From assembly GCF_002884495.1 (NCBI RefSeq), contig NZ_KZ614145.1, positions 1,502,423-1,566,422 on the forward strand: a stretch of 64,000 bases of DNA. Reading direction: 5' to 3'. This stretch comes from Rummeliibacillus pycnus. GTDB lineage: Bacteria; Bacillota; Bacilli; Bacillales_A; Planococcaceae. Made by a program: the position numbers and the translations under genes. Shown piece by piece: positions 27,619 to 35,941 of this stretch; within the stretch, counting starts at the first letter, position 1, and each line of letters opens with the position of its first letter. The notes beneath the pieces were generated by a model. It made no database searches, was not told the DNA's origin, and worked only from the letters and a program-made list of their open reading frames with translations.

Positions 27619-27673
27619 TTCAAGGTTAATTGGAACAGAGCCTAGCTACACCTTGAATACTTTCGCTGTTCCA
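27619..27673 (+). ncRNA. Candidate H-type pseudoknot in a 5' leader
   Basis: Two perfect 8-bp helices are interleaved: TTCAAGGT (27619-27626) with ACCTTGAA (27650-27657), and TGGAACAG (27631-27638) with CTGTTCCA (27666-27673). The order a-b-a'-b' is a pseudoknot, not nested hairpins. It lies 65 bases before a small membrane-protein gene and matches no riboswitch class I know. Confidence 0.4.
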
Positions 27674-27737
27674 TGTGATCATCATTTTCATCTATAGGTG
27701 AAACAATTGTTTACCATAAAATAAAAAGGAGAATGGG

Positions 27738-28013
27738 ATGAAACCGTTTCTAATCATTAGTCAAACCTTATATGCGATTTGTATCGTTCCTTGGATTGTC
27801 ATTTTCGGCATGTCGTTTTTGAGTTTCGATGCAGGTTTTAACTTTTACAACATTGCATTTGTCTCAGTGATTGGACTGTATCCGATTGCGGTAGTTGTTT
27901 GTTCTATTATTAGTTGGATTTTACGATTACGTAAAAAGCATATTGCTATAATGATTAACTTAATACCTATGCTTTGGATTTTATTTATCGGCTTTATAGT
28001 TTTAGTATATTAG
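27738..28013 (+). CDS. Small membrane protein, unknown function
   Basis: 91 residues with about three membrane segments (5-27, 35-60, 68-90) and a basic loop RLRKKH. ATG preceded by AAAAGGAG. Unrecognised family. Followed by its own terminator, so it is a single-gene unit with a structured leader. Confidence 0.7.
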   Translation: MKPFLIISQTLYAICIVPWIVIFGMSFLSFDAGFNFYNIAFVSVIGLYPIAVVVCSIISWILRLRKKHIAIMINLIPMLWILFIGFIVLVY

Positions 28014-28050
28014 TATATTTCAAAGCTGATTGCTACCTAACTTTAACAGG

Positions 28051-28077
28051 TCACTCATTCATTGAGTGGCTTTTTTT
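28051..28077 (+). terminator. Intrinsic terminator
   Basis: CACTCA, loop TTCAT, TGAGTG, GC, then seven T, about 40 bases after the small membrane protein gene. Confidence 0.8.
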
Positions 28078-28183
28078 ATTTCTAAATGATTAATAAAAAT
28101 TCTATACTTACCATTTCTTTTACAATTCCATTCTTTTATGTCTAATTTTTCTCTATAAACGATACTATTTAAATTTATTTTAT

Positions 28184-28198
28184 AATTTTCGGAAAATA
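28184..28198 (+). promoter_or_regulatory. CodY-like box upstream of the amino-acid ABC/luxS operon
   Basis: AATTTTCGGAAAATA matches the CodY consensus AATTTTCWGAAAATT at 13 of 15 positions. It lies 82 bases before the first ATG, where it could repress in rich amino-acid supply. Confidence 0.55.
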
Positions 28199-28238
28199 TT
28201 GATTGTTTTTTAGTTTCTAAAAGTTTATTATATTTACA

Positions 28239-28251
28239 ATCCTAATAGGAT
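28239..28251 (+). promoter_or_regulatory. Palindromic operator candidate
   Basis: ATCCTA-A-TAGGAT, a 6-1-6 perfect palindrome just before the ribosome site and after a TATATT that could be the -10. The cognate protein is unknown; a cysteine-metabolism repressor would fit the gene content but is only a guess. Confidence 0.4.
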
Positions 28252-28279
28252 AACTAAGAATTATATAGGGGGATTAGTT

Positions 28280-29086
28280 ATGAAAAAATTTTTTACTGCT
28301 ATTATTTTACTAGTTGTATTAGCTTCATTATCGGCTTGTGGTAAAAGTGCTGAAGACAGTGCTGCTAATGGCCAGAAATTAAACAAATTAGAACAAATTC
28401 AAAAAGATGGTGTTATTAACATTGGTCTAGAAGGAACATTTCCACCGTTTAGTTATCATGATTCAAAAGGTAAATTAACCGGATTCGAATTTGAAATTGC
28501 AGATCAAATTGCCAAGGATTTAGATGTTAAACCAAACTATGTTGAAACAAAATGGGATTCACTAATAGCGGGTCTAGATACAAACAAATATGATTTTGTC
28601 ATCAATAATATCTCCATTACGGATGAACGAAAACAAAAATATGATTATACGATTCCATATATGGTTTCAAATGCAGTGTTAGCAGTAAGAAAAGATAATA
28701 CAAAAATTAAATCTCTTAAGGACTATAAAGGAAAGAAAAGTGCTCAAACCGTTACTTCTAACTTCGCACAAGATGCAAAGAAATTAGGCGCTGAAATTGT
28801 TCCAAATGAAAATTTAACACAATCTCTTGACTTAGTAACTCAAAATCGCGCTGATGGTACCATCCATGATGAAGTAACTTTCCTTACGTATTTAAAGGAA
28901 CATCCAGATGCAAATTTACGAATTGTTGATGGGAAAGTAAGTTCTACAGATATAGCGCTTATCCTTAACAAAAATGAAAATGAGTTCCGCGAAAAATTAA
29001 ATGAAATTATTCAAAAAAGACTCGATGATGGCACTTTCTCAAAAATCTCAGAAAAATACTTCAATAAAGATATTATGAACAAATAA
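28280..29086 (+). CDS. Amino-acid ABC transporter substrate-binding lipoprotein
   Basis: 268 residues, lipobox LSAC with C20. SBP_bac_3 fold (IQKDGVINIGLEGTFPPFSY ... GFEFEIADQIAKDL), the polar amino-acid/cystine-binding family. Ligand not readable; the presence of luxS in the operon favours a sulphur amino acid such as cystine or a homocysteine derivative (inference). Confidence 0.9.
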   Translation: MKKFFTAIILLVVLASLSACGKSAEDSAANGQKLNKLEQIQKDGVINIGLEGTFPPFSYHDSKGKLTGFEFEIADQIAKDLDVKPNYVETKWDSLIAGLDTNKYDFVINNISITDERKQKYDYTIPYMVSNAVLAVRKDNTKIKSLKDYKGKKSAQTVTSNFAQDAKKLGAEIVPNENLTQSLDLVTQNRADGTIHDEVTFLTYLKEHPDANLRIVDGKVSSTDIALILNKNENEFREKLNEIIQKRLDDGTFSKISEKYFNKDIMNK

Positions 29087-29090
29087 TTAA

Positions 29091-29117
29091 TAGAGATTGC
29101 TATTCTTGCAATCTCTA
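29091..29117 (+). promoter_or_regulatory. Hairpin between binding-protein and permease genes
   Basis: TAGAGATTGC (29091-29100), seven-base loop, GCAATCTCTA (29108-29117), without a U-tract. Probably sets the ratio of binding protein to permease by mRNA processing or 3'-end protection. Confidence 0.55.
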
Positions 29118-29140
29118 AAGTCACCAAAGGAGGTCGTGTA

Positions 29141-29800
29141 ATGGAACGTTCACTTGAAGTCGCAATGGATGCATTTTGGCCAGTATTAAAAGCCGGTCTT
29201 ACTATCACTATTCCATTATCTCTTATTTCATTTGCCATTGCTCTCATCATAGCTGTCGTAACAGCATTAGTTAAACTTTCACACTTCAAGCTATTAAAAG
29301 CGATCTTCAGTATTTATGTATGGATTTTCAGAGGAACACCATTACTTGTTGAGCTATTTATAGCATTTTATGGTCTACCTCATGCTGGAATCGAACTCGA
29401 TCCTTGGACAGCGGCCATTATTACATTTGCTTTGAATACTGGTGCGTATTCTTCGGAGTCCATTCGGTCATCCATCCTAGCAATCCCAAAAGGACAGTGG
29501 GAAGCAGCAGAATCACTTGGTATGAGCTACGGACAAGTACTACGTCGGGTCATTGCACCACAAACTTTCCGTATTTCACTCCCCCCAATTACAAATGATT
29601 TTATCGATTTAGTGAAAGGAACTTCTCTTGCGGCAAGTATTACGATTGCTGAAATGACCATGATTGGACAACAGATTACTGCCGTTACATATGAGCCTCT
29701 TGCAATCTATTCGTTGGTTGCGCTGATTTATCTAGCTTTCTGTTCAATTTTAACTTACATGCAAGGTCGTTTAGAAAAAGCTGCTTCCAAATATGTTTAA
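29141..29800 (+). CDS. Amino-acid ABC transporter permease (HisM type)
   Basis: 219 residues, about five membrane segments, and the EAA loop EAAESLGMSYGQVLRRVIAPQ that contacts the ATPase. Family TIGR-type polar amino-acid permease. AAAGGAGG precedes the ATG. Functions as a homodimer with the flanking ATPase and binding protein. Confidence 0.92.
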   Translation: MERSLEVAMDAFWPVLKAGLTITIPLSLISFAIALIIAVVTALVKLSHFKLLKAIFSIYVWIFRGTPLLVELFIAFYGLPHAGIELDPWTAAIITFALNTGAYSSESIRSSILAIPKGQWEAAESLGMSYGQVLRRVIAPQTFRISLPPITNDFIDLVKGTSLAASITIAEMTMIGQQITAVTYEPLAIYSLVALIYLAFCSILTYMQGRLEKAASKYV

Positions 29801-29815
29801 GGAGGGAACGTCCAA

Positions 29816-30553
29816 ATGGTTCAATTTAAAAATATCACGAAAACATTTGGCGATCATACCGCACTAAAAAATATATCAATCCAATTTCATGAAGGTGAAA
29901 CAACTGTAATTCTTGGCCCTTCTGGCTCTGGAAAATCAACTTTACTTCGATGCATTAACTTGCTAGAATTACCAGATAGAGGGATGCTTTCGATTTCTCC
30001 TACAACCATTACTTTTGATCAACCAATTACAAAGAACGATAAAATGACCATTCGAAAGAATACTGCGATGGTGTTCCAAAGCTTTAACCTATTCCCACAT
30101 CGAACAGTTATTGAAAACGTAATTGAAGGACCAGTAACAGTTCTAAAGCAAGAAAAACAGCAATCGCTTGAAAATGCAAAAGAATTACTTGCAAAAGTAG
30201 GAATGTCCCAACGAGAAAATTATTATCCTTCCCAACTTTCTGGTGGTCAGCAACAACGTGTAGCTATTGCTCGTGCGCTTGCTATGAATCCAAAATTCTT
30301 GTTATTTGATGAACCAACAAGTGCACTAGATCCCGAACTTGAAGGTGAAGTTTTAAAGGTATTGCAAAAGTTATCTGATGAAGGAAAATCGATGATTATT
30401 GTTACCCATAATTTAAACTTTGCTCGTAAGGTTGCTGATAGAATTCTATTCCTTGAAAATGGCGAACTATTATTTGAAGGATTAACTGAACAATTTTTCA
30501 ATAATTCAAATGAACGTATTCAAGCGTTCATTCAATCTATGGAATTTATTTAA
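29816..30553 (+). CDS. Amino-acid ABC transporter ATPase (GlnQ type)
   Basis: 245 residues. Walker [11 protein letters not shown]-loop FQSFNLFPH, signature LSGGQQQR, Walker [12 protein letters not shown], switch VTHN. It powers the importer. Stop is 13 bases before luxS. Confidence 0.93.
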   Translation: MVQFKNITKTFGDHTALKNISIQFHEGETTVILGPSGSGKSTLLRCINLLELPDRGMLSISPTTITFDQPITKNDKMTIRKNTAMVFQSFNLFPHRTVIENVIEGPVTVLKQEKQQSLENAKELLAKVGMSQRENYYPSQLSGGQQQRVAIARALAMNPKFLLFDEPTSALDPELEGEVLKVLQKLSDEGKSMIIVTHNLNFARKVADRILFLENGELLFEGLTEQFFNNSNERIQAFIQSMEFI

Positions 30554-30566
30554 AGGAGACGATCAT

Positions 30567-31037
30567 ATGTCAAAAGACAAAACAAATGTAGAAAGCTTCG
30601 ATTTAGATCATACAAAAGTGGTTGCACCTTATGTAAGATTAGCAGGTGTAAAGGAAGGACAAAAAGGCGATGTTGTTCACAAATATGATATTCGCTTTAA
30701 ACAACCAAACAAAGATCATATGGAAATGCCAGCTCTTCACTCTCTTGAACATTTAATGGCTGATCGTATTCGTAATCATTCAGACAAAGTGATTGATCTT
30801 TCACCTATGGGATGCCAAACTGGATTTTATGTATCATTCATCAATCATGATGATTATGAAGATGTCCTAAACATTCTTGAACTTACTTTACAAGATGTAC
30901 TTGCTGCAAAATCTGTACCTGCATGCAACGAAGTCCAATGTGGATGGGCAGCAAGTCACAGCCTTGAAGGTGCTCAGGCATTAGCAAAAGAATTCTTAGC
31001 AAAACGTAATGAATGGCATCAAGTTTTTGGTGAGTAG
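30567..31037 (+). CDS. luxS: S-ribosylhomocysteine lyase LuxS
   Basis: 156 residues from ATG 30567 with AAAGGAGA upstream; the frame is open further upstream into the ATPase gene but family length supports this start. Metal ligands H58 and H62 (HSLEH) and C125 (QCGW); catalytic C83 in MGCQTGFY and E61. Splits S-ribosylhomocysteine into homocysteine and the AI-2 precursor DPD as part of the activated methyl cycle. It is the last gene of an amino-acid importer operon, unlike the monocistronic luxS of B. subtilis. Confidence 0.96.
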   Translation: MSKDKTNVESFDLDHTKVVAPYVRLAGVKEGQKGDVVHKYDIRFKQPNKDHMEMPALHSLEHLMADRIRNHSDKVIDLSPMGCQTGFYVSFINHDDYEDVLNILELTLQDVLAAKSVPACNEVQCGWAASHSLEGAQALAKEFLAKRNEWHQVFGE

Positions 31038-31073
31038 TTATTAGTCAGAAATATGTATCTATAAATTCCGAAA

Positions 31074-31113
31074 AAGGGGTTATCTTGCTCTTATTATTAG
31101 CAAGAAACCCCTT
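31074..31113 (+). terminator. Hairpin terminator after luxS
   Basis: AAGGGGTT-TCTTGCT pairs with AGCAAGA-AACCCCTT with a one-base bulge and nine-base loop, 37 bases after luxS. The downstream T-tract is weak. Confidence 0.7.
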
Positions 31114-31130
31114 AAATAATTTTATAATCT

Positions 31131-31475
31131 AGATGACAAAGTCCTAAATTTCTTGAAGTGTTGTTTTAGTAACTGGTCTTTTAACAACAAATGTTTTTGG
31201 TTTTTCACCTTCATAAGATTAGCAATACCCATCGGAACAGGGGATTCTATTGCTTCATGTTATATAACCAATTGTCGTGGATAAATATTGTACCCATTGT
31301 ATTTCAACCTATCCCTTTTTCAATCCACAATGCTAATAAGTCCTTGAACAGCATCGCCTGAACCATAGCCAGTCACTTAATAAATGTTCTCTTGTGGTAT
31401 CTGGATTATTTCATCAACCAATCGCTACTTGTGGCCCTTTAATCAAGAGTTCTCCTGGTTGCCCTTATGAAACGG
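31131..31475 (-). pseudogene. Decayed acyl-CoA synthetase C-terminal remnant
   Basis: On the minus strand, in changing frames and with several stops, one reads GELLIKGPQVAIG, then two stops in place of the usual WW, NNPDTTREHLLSDWLW, TGYGSGDAVQGLISIVD, KRDRLKYNGYNIYPRQLV, and finally GEKPKTFVVKRPVTKTTLQEI before DFVI. These are the ordered C-terminal motifs of an AMP-forming acyl-CoA synthetase (GEL..KG, TGD, DR.KD..K..G.NI.P, and a degenerate C-terminal end). The N-terminal two thirds are gone, replaced by or lost at the chemoreceptor-like gene. Clearly non-functional. Confidence 0.8.
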
Positions 31476-31508
31476 CAACATCACTATATCTGTTTATCTC
31501 AGATTACT

Positions 31509-32417
31509 CTAAATGATTTCTAAAAATGTACGTGATCGTTTTTCTATTTCTTCCGATGAAGATGATATGTTCTTAAAATCCTCCATCGTGACATTAATTT
31601 TGTCATTTGTTTTCTCTACATTTTCTGAAACACGATTTATACTTTCTGTTACTTTGTCTATTTCTTTTGCGATTCCTTCAATATTTTCTTTAACTTCTGT
31701 AATTGATTTTTCAACTTTAATAGAAAGTTTTCTTACTTCTTTTGCTACAACATCAAACCCCCGACCATATTCCCCTGCATGAGCAGCTTCAATTGCTGCA
31801 TTGATCGCTAATAAATTTGTTTGCGATGCAATTTCACGTATTGTTTTAACAATTCCTTTAATCGAATCTGCCTCATTATGTAGGTCAACTAAATTTTGAG
31901 CATTTTCTTTAGAATCATTTGTTATCTGATTGATCATTTGAAGTAGATCTTCACTTCTTGTTATTCCTTCTTCTGAACGATGAAATAATTGTTCTGACAT
32001 TTCCTTCAAACCATCCGCTACATGAATAATCTTTTTTTGTCGTTCTGTTATATTGGATGCAATTTTTAATACCCCAGTAACCTTGTGACTATTAGGAGCA
32101 AATATTGGCATATAGGTAGCTTCTAGCCAGACGGAATTTCCTGATGCATCCATTCTTTCAACCTTATCTTGAAAGCTCTTCCCTGATAATAAGTTTCTCC
32201 AAAATTGTTTATACTCTAAACTATGTACAAATGAAGGAAAACAAAATTCTTGATGACTTTTCCCATACATTTCATCCACTTTGTATCCTAAGGTATTAGC
32301 AAAAAGCTCATTCACATATTCTACTTTCCGATTTACATTAAATAAAATCATTGCCACATTATTTTGAATGGTACTTAGTAAAGACTCTGTATTCATTTGA
32401 TGATCTGCTATCAACAT
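31509..32417 (-). CDS. Soluble PAS-containing methyl-accepting chemotaxis-like protein
   Basis: 302 residues with no membrane segment. A PAS domain (about 12-125; MILFNVNRKVEYVNELFANTLGY) is followed by a short MCP signalling hairpin whose tip IREIASQTNLLAINAAIEAAHAGEYGRGF is diagnostic (quoted in part). Would talk to CheA/CheW from the cytoplasm. PAS could hold a flavin or haem. Divergent from a MerR/B12-type regulator, with tandem repeats in the shared region, so possibly light- or redox-controlled (inference). Confidence 0.88.
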   Translation of the reverse strand: MLIADHQMNTESLLSTIQNNVAMILFNVNRKVEYVNELFANTLGYKVDEMYGKSHQEFCFPSFVHSLEYKQFWRNLLSGKSFQDKVERMDASGNSVWLEATYMPIFAPNSHKVTGVLKIASNITERQKKIIHVADGLKEMSEQLFHRSEEGITRSEDLLQMINQITNDSKENAQNLVDLHNEADSIKGIVKTIREIASQTNLLAINAAIEAAHAGEYGRGFDVVAKEVRKLSIKVEKSITEVKENIEGIAKEIDKVTESINRVSENVEKTNDKINVTMEDFKNISSSSEEIEKRSRTFLEII

Positions 32418-32501
32418 ATTATTCTCTCCTTAAACAGTTTAAATGGACTATATTCAAAATTACTAGTAAAAAATCATCACTTTATTAGTTCTTTTATAAC
32501 A

Positions 32502-32523
32502 TTGTACAAACATTATACAAATA
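32502..32523 (-). promoter_or_regulatory. 11-bp tandem repeat upstream of the chemoreceptor gene
   Basis: TTGTACAAACA followed directly by TTATACAAATA, 9 of 11 identical. Tandem repeats of this period fit operators of the CarH/LitR type; the divergent gene encodes such a protein. Confidence 0.5.
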
Positions 32524-32664
32524 ACATGCTATTTATTCAATGATTTCAACTTTGCTCAAAGTAATATCGTTATTTTGGAATGTTGTAGAAATAACCGTAA
32601 AATAATATTACAATAATTGTTAAAGTTATATATTGTGGTAAAATGGTTTATATCATATATCATT

Positions 32665-32686
32665 TTGTACAACATATGTATAATGT
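32665..32686 (+). promoter_or_regulatory. Related repeat overlapping the -10 of the MerR/B12 gene
   Basis: TTGTACAACAT then ATGTATAATGT (7 of 11). It overlaps TATAAT at 32679-32684, a perfect -10 box, 19 bases before the ATG. Suggests autorepression. Confidence 0.5.
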
Positions 32687-32702
32687 TTAAGGATGAGAAA
32701 CA

Positions 32703-33617
32703 ATGAATAAAATCAATCCAAATTCGACATATACCATTCAACAGGTATCCGAACTAACAAATTTATCTAAGCAAGTCATACGAAAGTGGGAAACTCGTTA
32801 TAATATTATTCACCCTAAAAGATTAGAGAATGGATATCGAATCTATTCTTATCAAGAAGTTTGCATATTATTACAAATTGTAAATTTGATAAAGTCAGGA
32901 AAAACGTTAAAACAGGCCATGCATCAAATAAAAGCTGAAACTTCATTTCAACAATCTATGCTTTTGCCCCAAGGTACAAATGAAAAGAAAAGAAAGGAAT
33001 ATATTGAAGAACTCTTAGAACGTCTTATTTCGAATGGTGAAATTGGAAACGACACGAATATCTTACACATTCTTCAACAAGCACATCATACATTAGACTT
33101 GACCACATTCCTTGATGAGCTAATTATTCCTTATTTAAGAAAAGTGGGAGAGCTTTGGTTTGCTGGAGAATGGGGAGAGTATCAGGAAGCTCTTTCTAGC
33201 CAAGTAATACATGATTTTCTTGTTACTTTACGCCGTGAACTTCAGGTAAATGTAGATGCACCATTAGTTTTAGGATCTTGCTTACCTAATGAGCGGCACG
33301 ATATTCCCATGCAGATCATATTATTAAAGGCCATGTTACTCGGTTTTCGTACAACAATGTTAGGTGCATCTCCAGCACCTACTGCGATACAATCTACTGT
33401 AAAGCTACTACATCCCCAAAAAGTGATTTTATCAGGGATGACTGCAAAACCTTTCGAAGACAACTTCTATGTTCTAAAGAAATTAGATCAATTTGCAGGT
33501 TTACATCCAAAAATACAATTCTACTTGGGTGGACCAGGTGCTATTCAAGCACTCAAAACAGAAAAACTTCAGCATATTATTTTGATTAAAGAAATAAATT
33601 CAATCTTTAAAACTTGA
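32703..33617 (+). CDS. MerR-family regulator with cobalamin-binding domain (CarH/LitR-like)
   Basis: 304 residues. N-terminal MerR helix-turn-helix (about 10-75, VSELTNLSKQVIRKWETRY), then a helical B12-binding-2 domain and a Rossmann-like B12-binding domain. The Wx9EH motif of CarH appears as W152...E162-A163, so the His is lost and the residue after Trp is Phe. The lower-ligand motif ExHxxG appears as E197-R-H199-D-I-P. It may bind B12 differently from CarH, or not at all. Classical members are light-sensing repressors that release DNA when adenosylcobalamin is photolysed. Confidence 0.82.
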   Translation: MNKINPNSTYTIQQVSELTNLSKQVIRKWETRYNIIHPKRLENGYRIYSYQEVCILLQIVNLIKSGKTLKQAMHQIKAETSFQQSMLLPQGTNEKKRKEYIEELLERLISNGEIGNDTNILHILQQAHHTLDLTTFLDELIIPYLRKVGELWFAGEWGEYQEALSSQVIHDFLVTLRRELQVNVDAPLVLGSCLPNERHDIPMQIILLKAMLLGFRTTMLGASPAPTAIQSTVKLLHPQKVILSGMTAKPFEDNFYVLKKLDQFAGLHPKIQFYLGGPGAIQALKTEKLQHIILIKEINSIFKT

Positions 33618-33625
33618 TCAGAAGT

Positions 33626-33664
33626 AAGAAGTCATCCATGATGATAGATGACTTCTTATTTTTT
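33626..33664 (+). terminator. Intrinsic terminator
   Basis: AAGAAGTCATC (33626-33636), ten-base loop, GATGACTTCTT (33647-33657), then ATTTTTTA. Nine bases after the MerR/B12 gene. Confidence 0.88.
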
Positions 33665-33751
33665 ATACTATATCGCGAATTTACTTTAAACTTGAAAATT
33701 TATCCTTATATTATAAAATTGAACTAATGATATTGTAGGGAGGTTGATCTT

Positions 33752-34783
33752 ATAGTTGCGCTAAATTCAAAGAGATTTTTATGGCTAGTCTTTGGACTTC
33801 TCATCATTTCTTCAAATTTTGTTTTATATCGTACATCATTCGGTACATCTAATTTACCTGAAAATACAAATGGTGTTGTCCTAGGGTCGCTAGTAGACTT
33901 AACCATAATGGTTCCCTTAACACTTCTAATGTATCAGAAAAAATTTACAGTAAAGAAATTAGTTCTTCTTTCTGCTACAGGATGCATTGCAGCTCGTTTT
34001 ATCATTCCAATCGAACATCTGAGGCCTTTCGTTGCCTTTACATGGGTAGGGGGTGCTATTGAAGTTGCACTTTTTTTACTTGAAATTTCTTTCTTACTTT
34101 CACTTACAATCTATATGCCGAAAATTATTCGTTCAACAAAAGAAAGTCAATATCCAACTGTCTTTGCATTTCCACAATCCGTTGATCAACATGTGAAATC
34201 GCATAGACTCGTTCATATCATATGTTCAGAAGCATTGATGTTTTACTATGCTCTCTTTAGTTGGCGAAAAAAAGAACGTGATGGATTAACGCTTTATAAA
34301 AATTCAAGTTATATTGCTTTTCAAATCATGATGATTCACGCAATTATCATTGAAACTCTCGGAATTCATTGGTGGCTTCACGATAAATCCATTATCCTAT
34401 CAATTGGATTGCTTATTTTCAATATCTATTCTGTTTTCTTCTTCTTAGGTGATTTGCAAGCAATGAGGTTAAATCCTGTGACCTTCCATCAAAAATCATT
34501 GCTAATTTCTGCAGGCATTTTAAAACGTACCGAGATTCCTTATGAATTGATAGAAAATATTATTGTAGATGAATCTATTCTAAAACAGAAAACCTCAAAA
34601 GATACCCTTGAATTTATAGTCCGTGATTTTGAAAAAGTATACCCAAATGTGTTGCTAACACTTAAAAAGCCAGTTGAAGGAATCTTCTATTTAGGCATTC
34701 ATAGAAAATATAATCATGTTGCACTACGAATTGATCAACCAGCTGAATTTGTAGCACTACTAAAAAATCAAACAGATTTGTAA
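33752..34783 (+). CDS. Multi-pass membrane protein, apparent ATA start
   Basis: The frame is open from 33752 with a strong AGGGAGG eight bases upstream, but the codon there is ATA; the first in-frame ATG (33908) lies 52 codons later, has no ribosome site and would cut off a first membrane segment (RFLWLVFGLLIISSNFVLY). The 343-residue product has about seven membrane segments and a cytosolic C-terminal domain (about 240-340) of mixed strands. Similar Bacillus proteins have been labelled beta-carotene monooxygenase, but I see no iron-ligand pattern of that enzyme. Function unknown. Confidence 0.65.
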   Translation: MVALNSKRFLWLVFGLLIISSNFVLYRTSFGTSNLPENTNGVVLGSLVDLTIMVPLTLLMYQKKFTVKKLVLLSATGCIAARFIIPIEHLRPFVAFTWVGGAIEVALFLLEISFLLSLTIYMPKIIRSTKESQYPTVFAFPQSVDQHVKSHRLVHIICSEALMFYYALFSWRKKERDGLTLYKNSSYIAFQIMMIHAIIIETLGIHWWLHDKSIILSIGLLIFNIYSVFFFLGDLQAMRLNPVTFHQKSLLISAGILKRTEIPYELIENIIVDESILKQKTSKDTLEFIVRDFEKVYPNVLLTLKKPVEGIFYLGIHRKYNHVALRIDQPAEFVALLKNQTDL

Positions 34784-35086
34784 ATTAATATTAGCTATAG
34801 GAGTTCTAAGATTAAGGAACTTTCATTAGTGGGGTTCTTTATCCACCACTGATGATTAGTTGAACCAATTATACTTTTTCGGGCAGTAATCCCGAACCTC
34901 ACCTATCTTCTTTGTTTCTCTTAATTTGAATGTGGGGTACTGTCCTTTACTAGGAACAAAATATTTACACTATACACATCCCCTATAAGATAAACTTGAG
35001 TAAAAAATGACCTCCTAGGGTACTTAGGTTTTATGAAAAAAATTGCAGTAATACACTTAAAATAGCTCTTACTTATACTTTGGTCA
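34784..35086. other. Intergenic region with two hairpins, no gene
   Basis: TCAT-AGTGG/CCACT-ATGA near 34825-34852 (one mismatch) and TTCGGG/CCCGAA at 34878-34896. Neither has a T-tract. No reading frame with family features was found; this lies between convergent genes and should hold their terminators. Confidence 0.4.
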
Positions 35087-35689
35087 TTAATCTACTATCA
35101 TTTTCGCTGATCTTAACAACATCAAATCTTCTAATTTACTCTTTACCATTGGCCAATCCTCACTCGTCACACTATACATTACTGTATTTCTTACCGTGCC
35201 ATCTTTTCGAATCATATGATTACGAAGAATTCCTTCTTTTTGTGCACCAATTCGTTCAATTGCTTTTTGAGATTGTTTATTTTCATGATCTGTTTTGATT
35301 TGAACACGATTCAAGTTAAGAACTTCAAAACAATATTGCAGTAATAAGTATTTACAATTTGTATTTACGGGTGTACGCCAATAAGCTGGTGTTAACCAAG
35401 TAAAGCCAATTTCTAATCGCTTATGTTTTACATCAATATCCATATATTTTGTTGAACCAATAATAGCATTTGTTGCTGGGTTAATAATTACAAACGGAAA
35501 TTCCACGCCTTTTTCTTTATTTGCAAGTGATGTTGTTACATAATTTTTTGTGTCTTCTATAGATGCAATTGTTATCGATAAATACCACCAAATTTCTGGA
35601 TAAACTGCAACTTCATATATTCCTTTTATATCACTATCCTCCATCGGTTTTAAAATCACTTTTTCATTATGTAATGTTGTAAATTCCAT
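35087..35689 (-). CDS. GNAT acetyltransferase, RimJ/RimL type
   Basis: 200 residues from ATG 35689 (GTG two codons upstream is an alternative; AAAAGGAG precedes both). N-terminal VILKPMEDSDIKGIYEV, acetyl-CoA region IGFTWLTPAYWRTPVNTNCKY and the C-terminal NLNRVQIKTDHENKQSQKAIERIGAQKEGILR typical of RimJ/L-like enzymes (quoted in part). Probably acetylates an alpha-amino group of a protein or small molecule. Single gene. Confidence 0.88.
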   Translation of the reverse strand: MEFTTLHNEKVILKPMEDSDIKGIYEVAVYPEIWWYLSITIASIEDTKNYVTTSLANKEKGVEFPFVIINPATNAIIGSTKYMDIDVKHKRLEIGFTWLTPAYWRTPVNTNCKYLLLQYCFEVLNLNRVQIKTDHENKQSQKAIERIGAQKEGILRNHMIRKDGTVRNTVMYSVTSEDWPMVKSKLEDLMLLRSAKMIVD

Positions 35690-35775
35690 ATGCACTTCAC
35701 TCCTTTTCTTTAAAATAGCTTACTTTTGGGATGAGCAACATAACCAAATTCATTAAAATGAACCATACCAAAATA

Positions 35776-35803
35776 AGCATATGCAACAATTCATGCATAT
35801 GCT
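35776..35803 (-). terminator. Hairpin downstream of the 134-residue gene
   Basis: AGCATATGCA (35776-35785), eight-base loop, TGCATATGCT (35794-35803), perfect; on the minus strand followed by TATTTTGG. Confidence 0.55.
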
Positions 35804-35941
35804 CTTATCTATTAAAATGTTTACCAAGTCTATTGAAAATCTTTAGGGTAAAATTGTATACTTTTTTGAGATTAATAGTTAATGATTGTACTAAACCAAA
35901 TAAACAATCATAGCAGCTCTGTAATTATATTCTTTAATGAA

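Noticed and set aside
28078-28279. SAM (S-box) riboswitch or Cys/Met T-box before the luxS operon
   Set aside because: No S-box core, T-box motif or terminator was found; only a CodY-like box and a short palindrome.
33908-34783. Beta-carotene monooxygenase function for the membrane protein
   Set aside because: The label is a legacy name on similar proteins; the histidine ligands of carotenoid oxygenases are not seen.
34784-35086. Possible insertion-sequence remnant
   Set aside because: Short hairpins are present but there are no terminal repeats, target duplication or transposase motifs.
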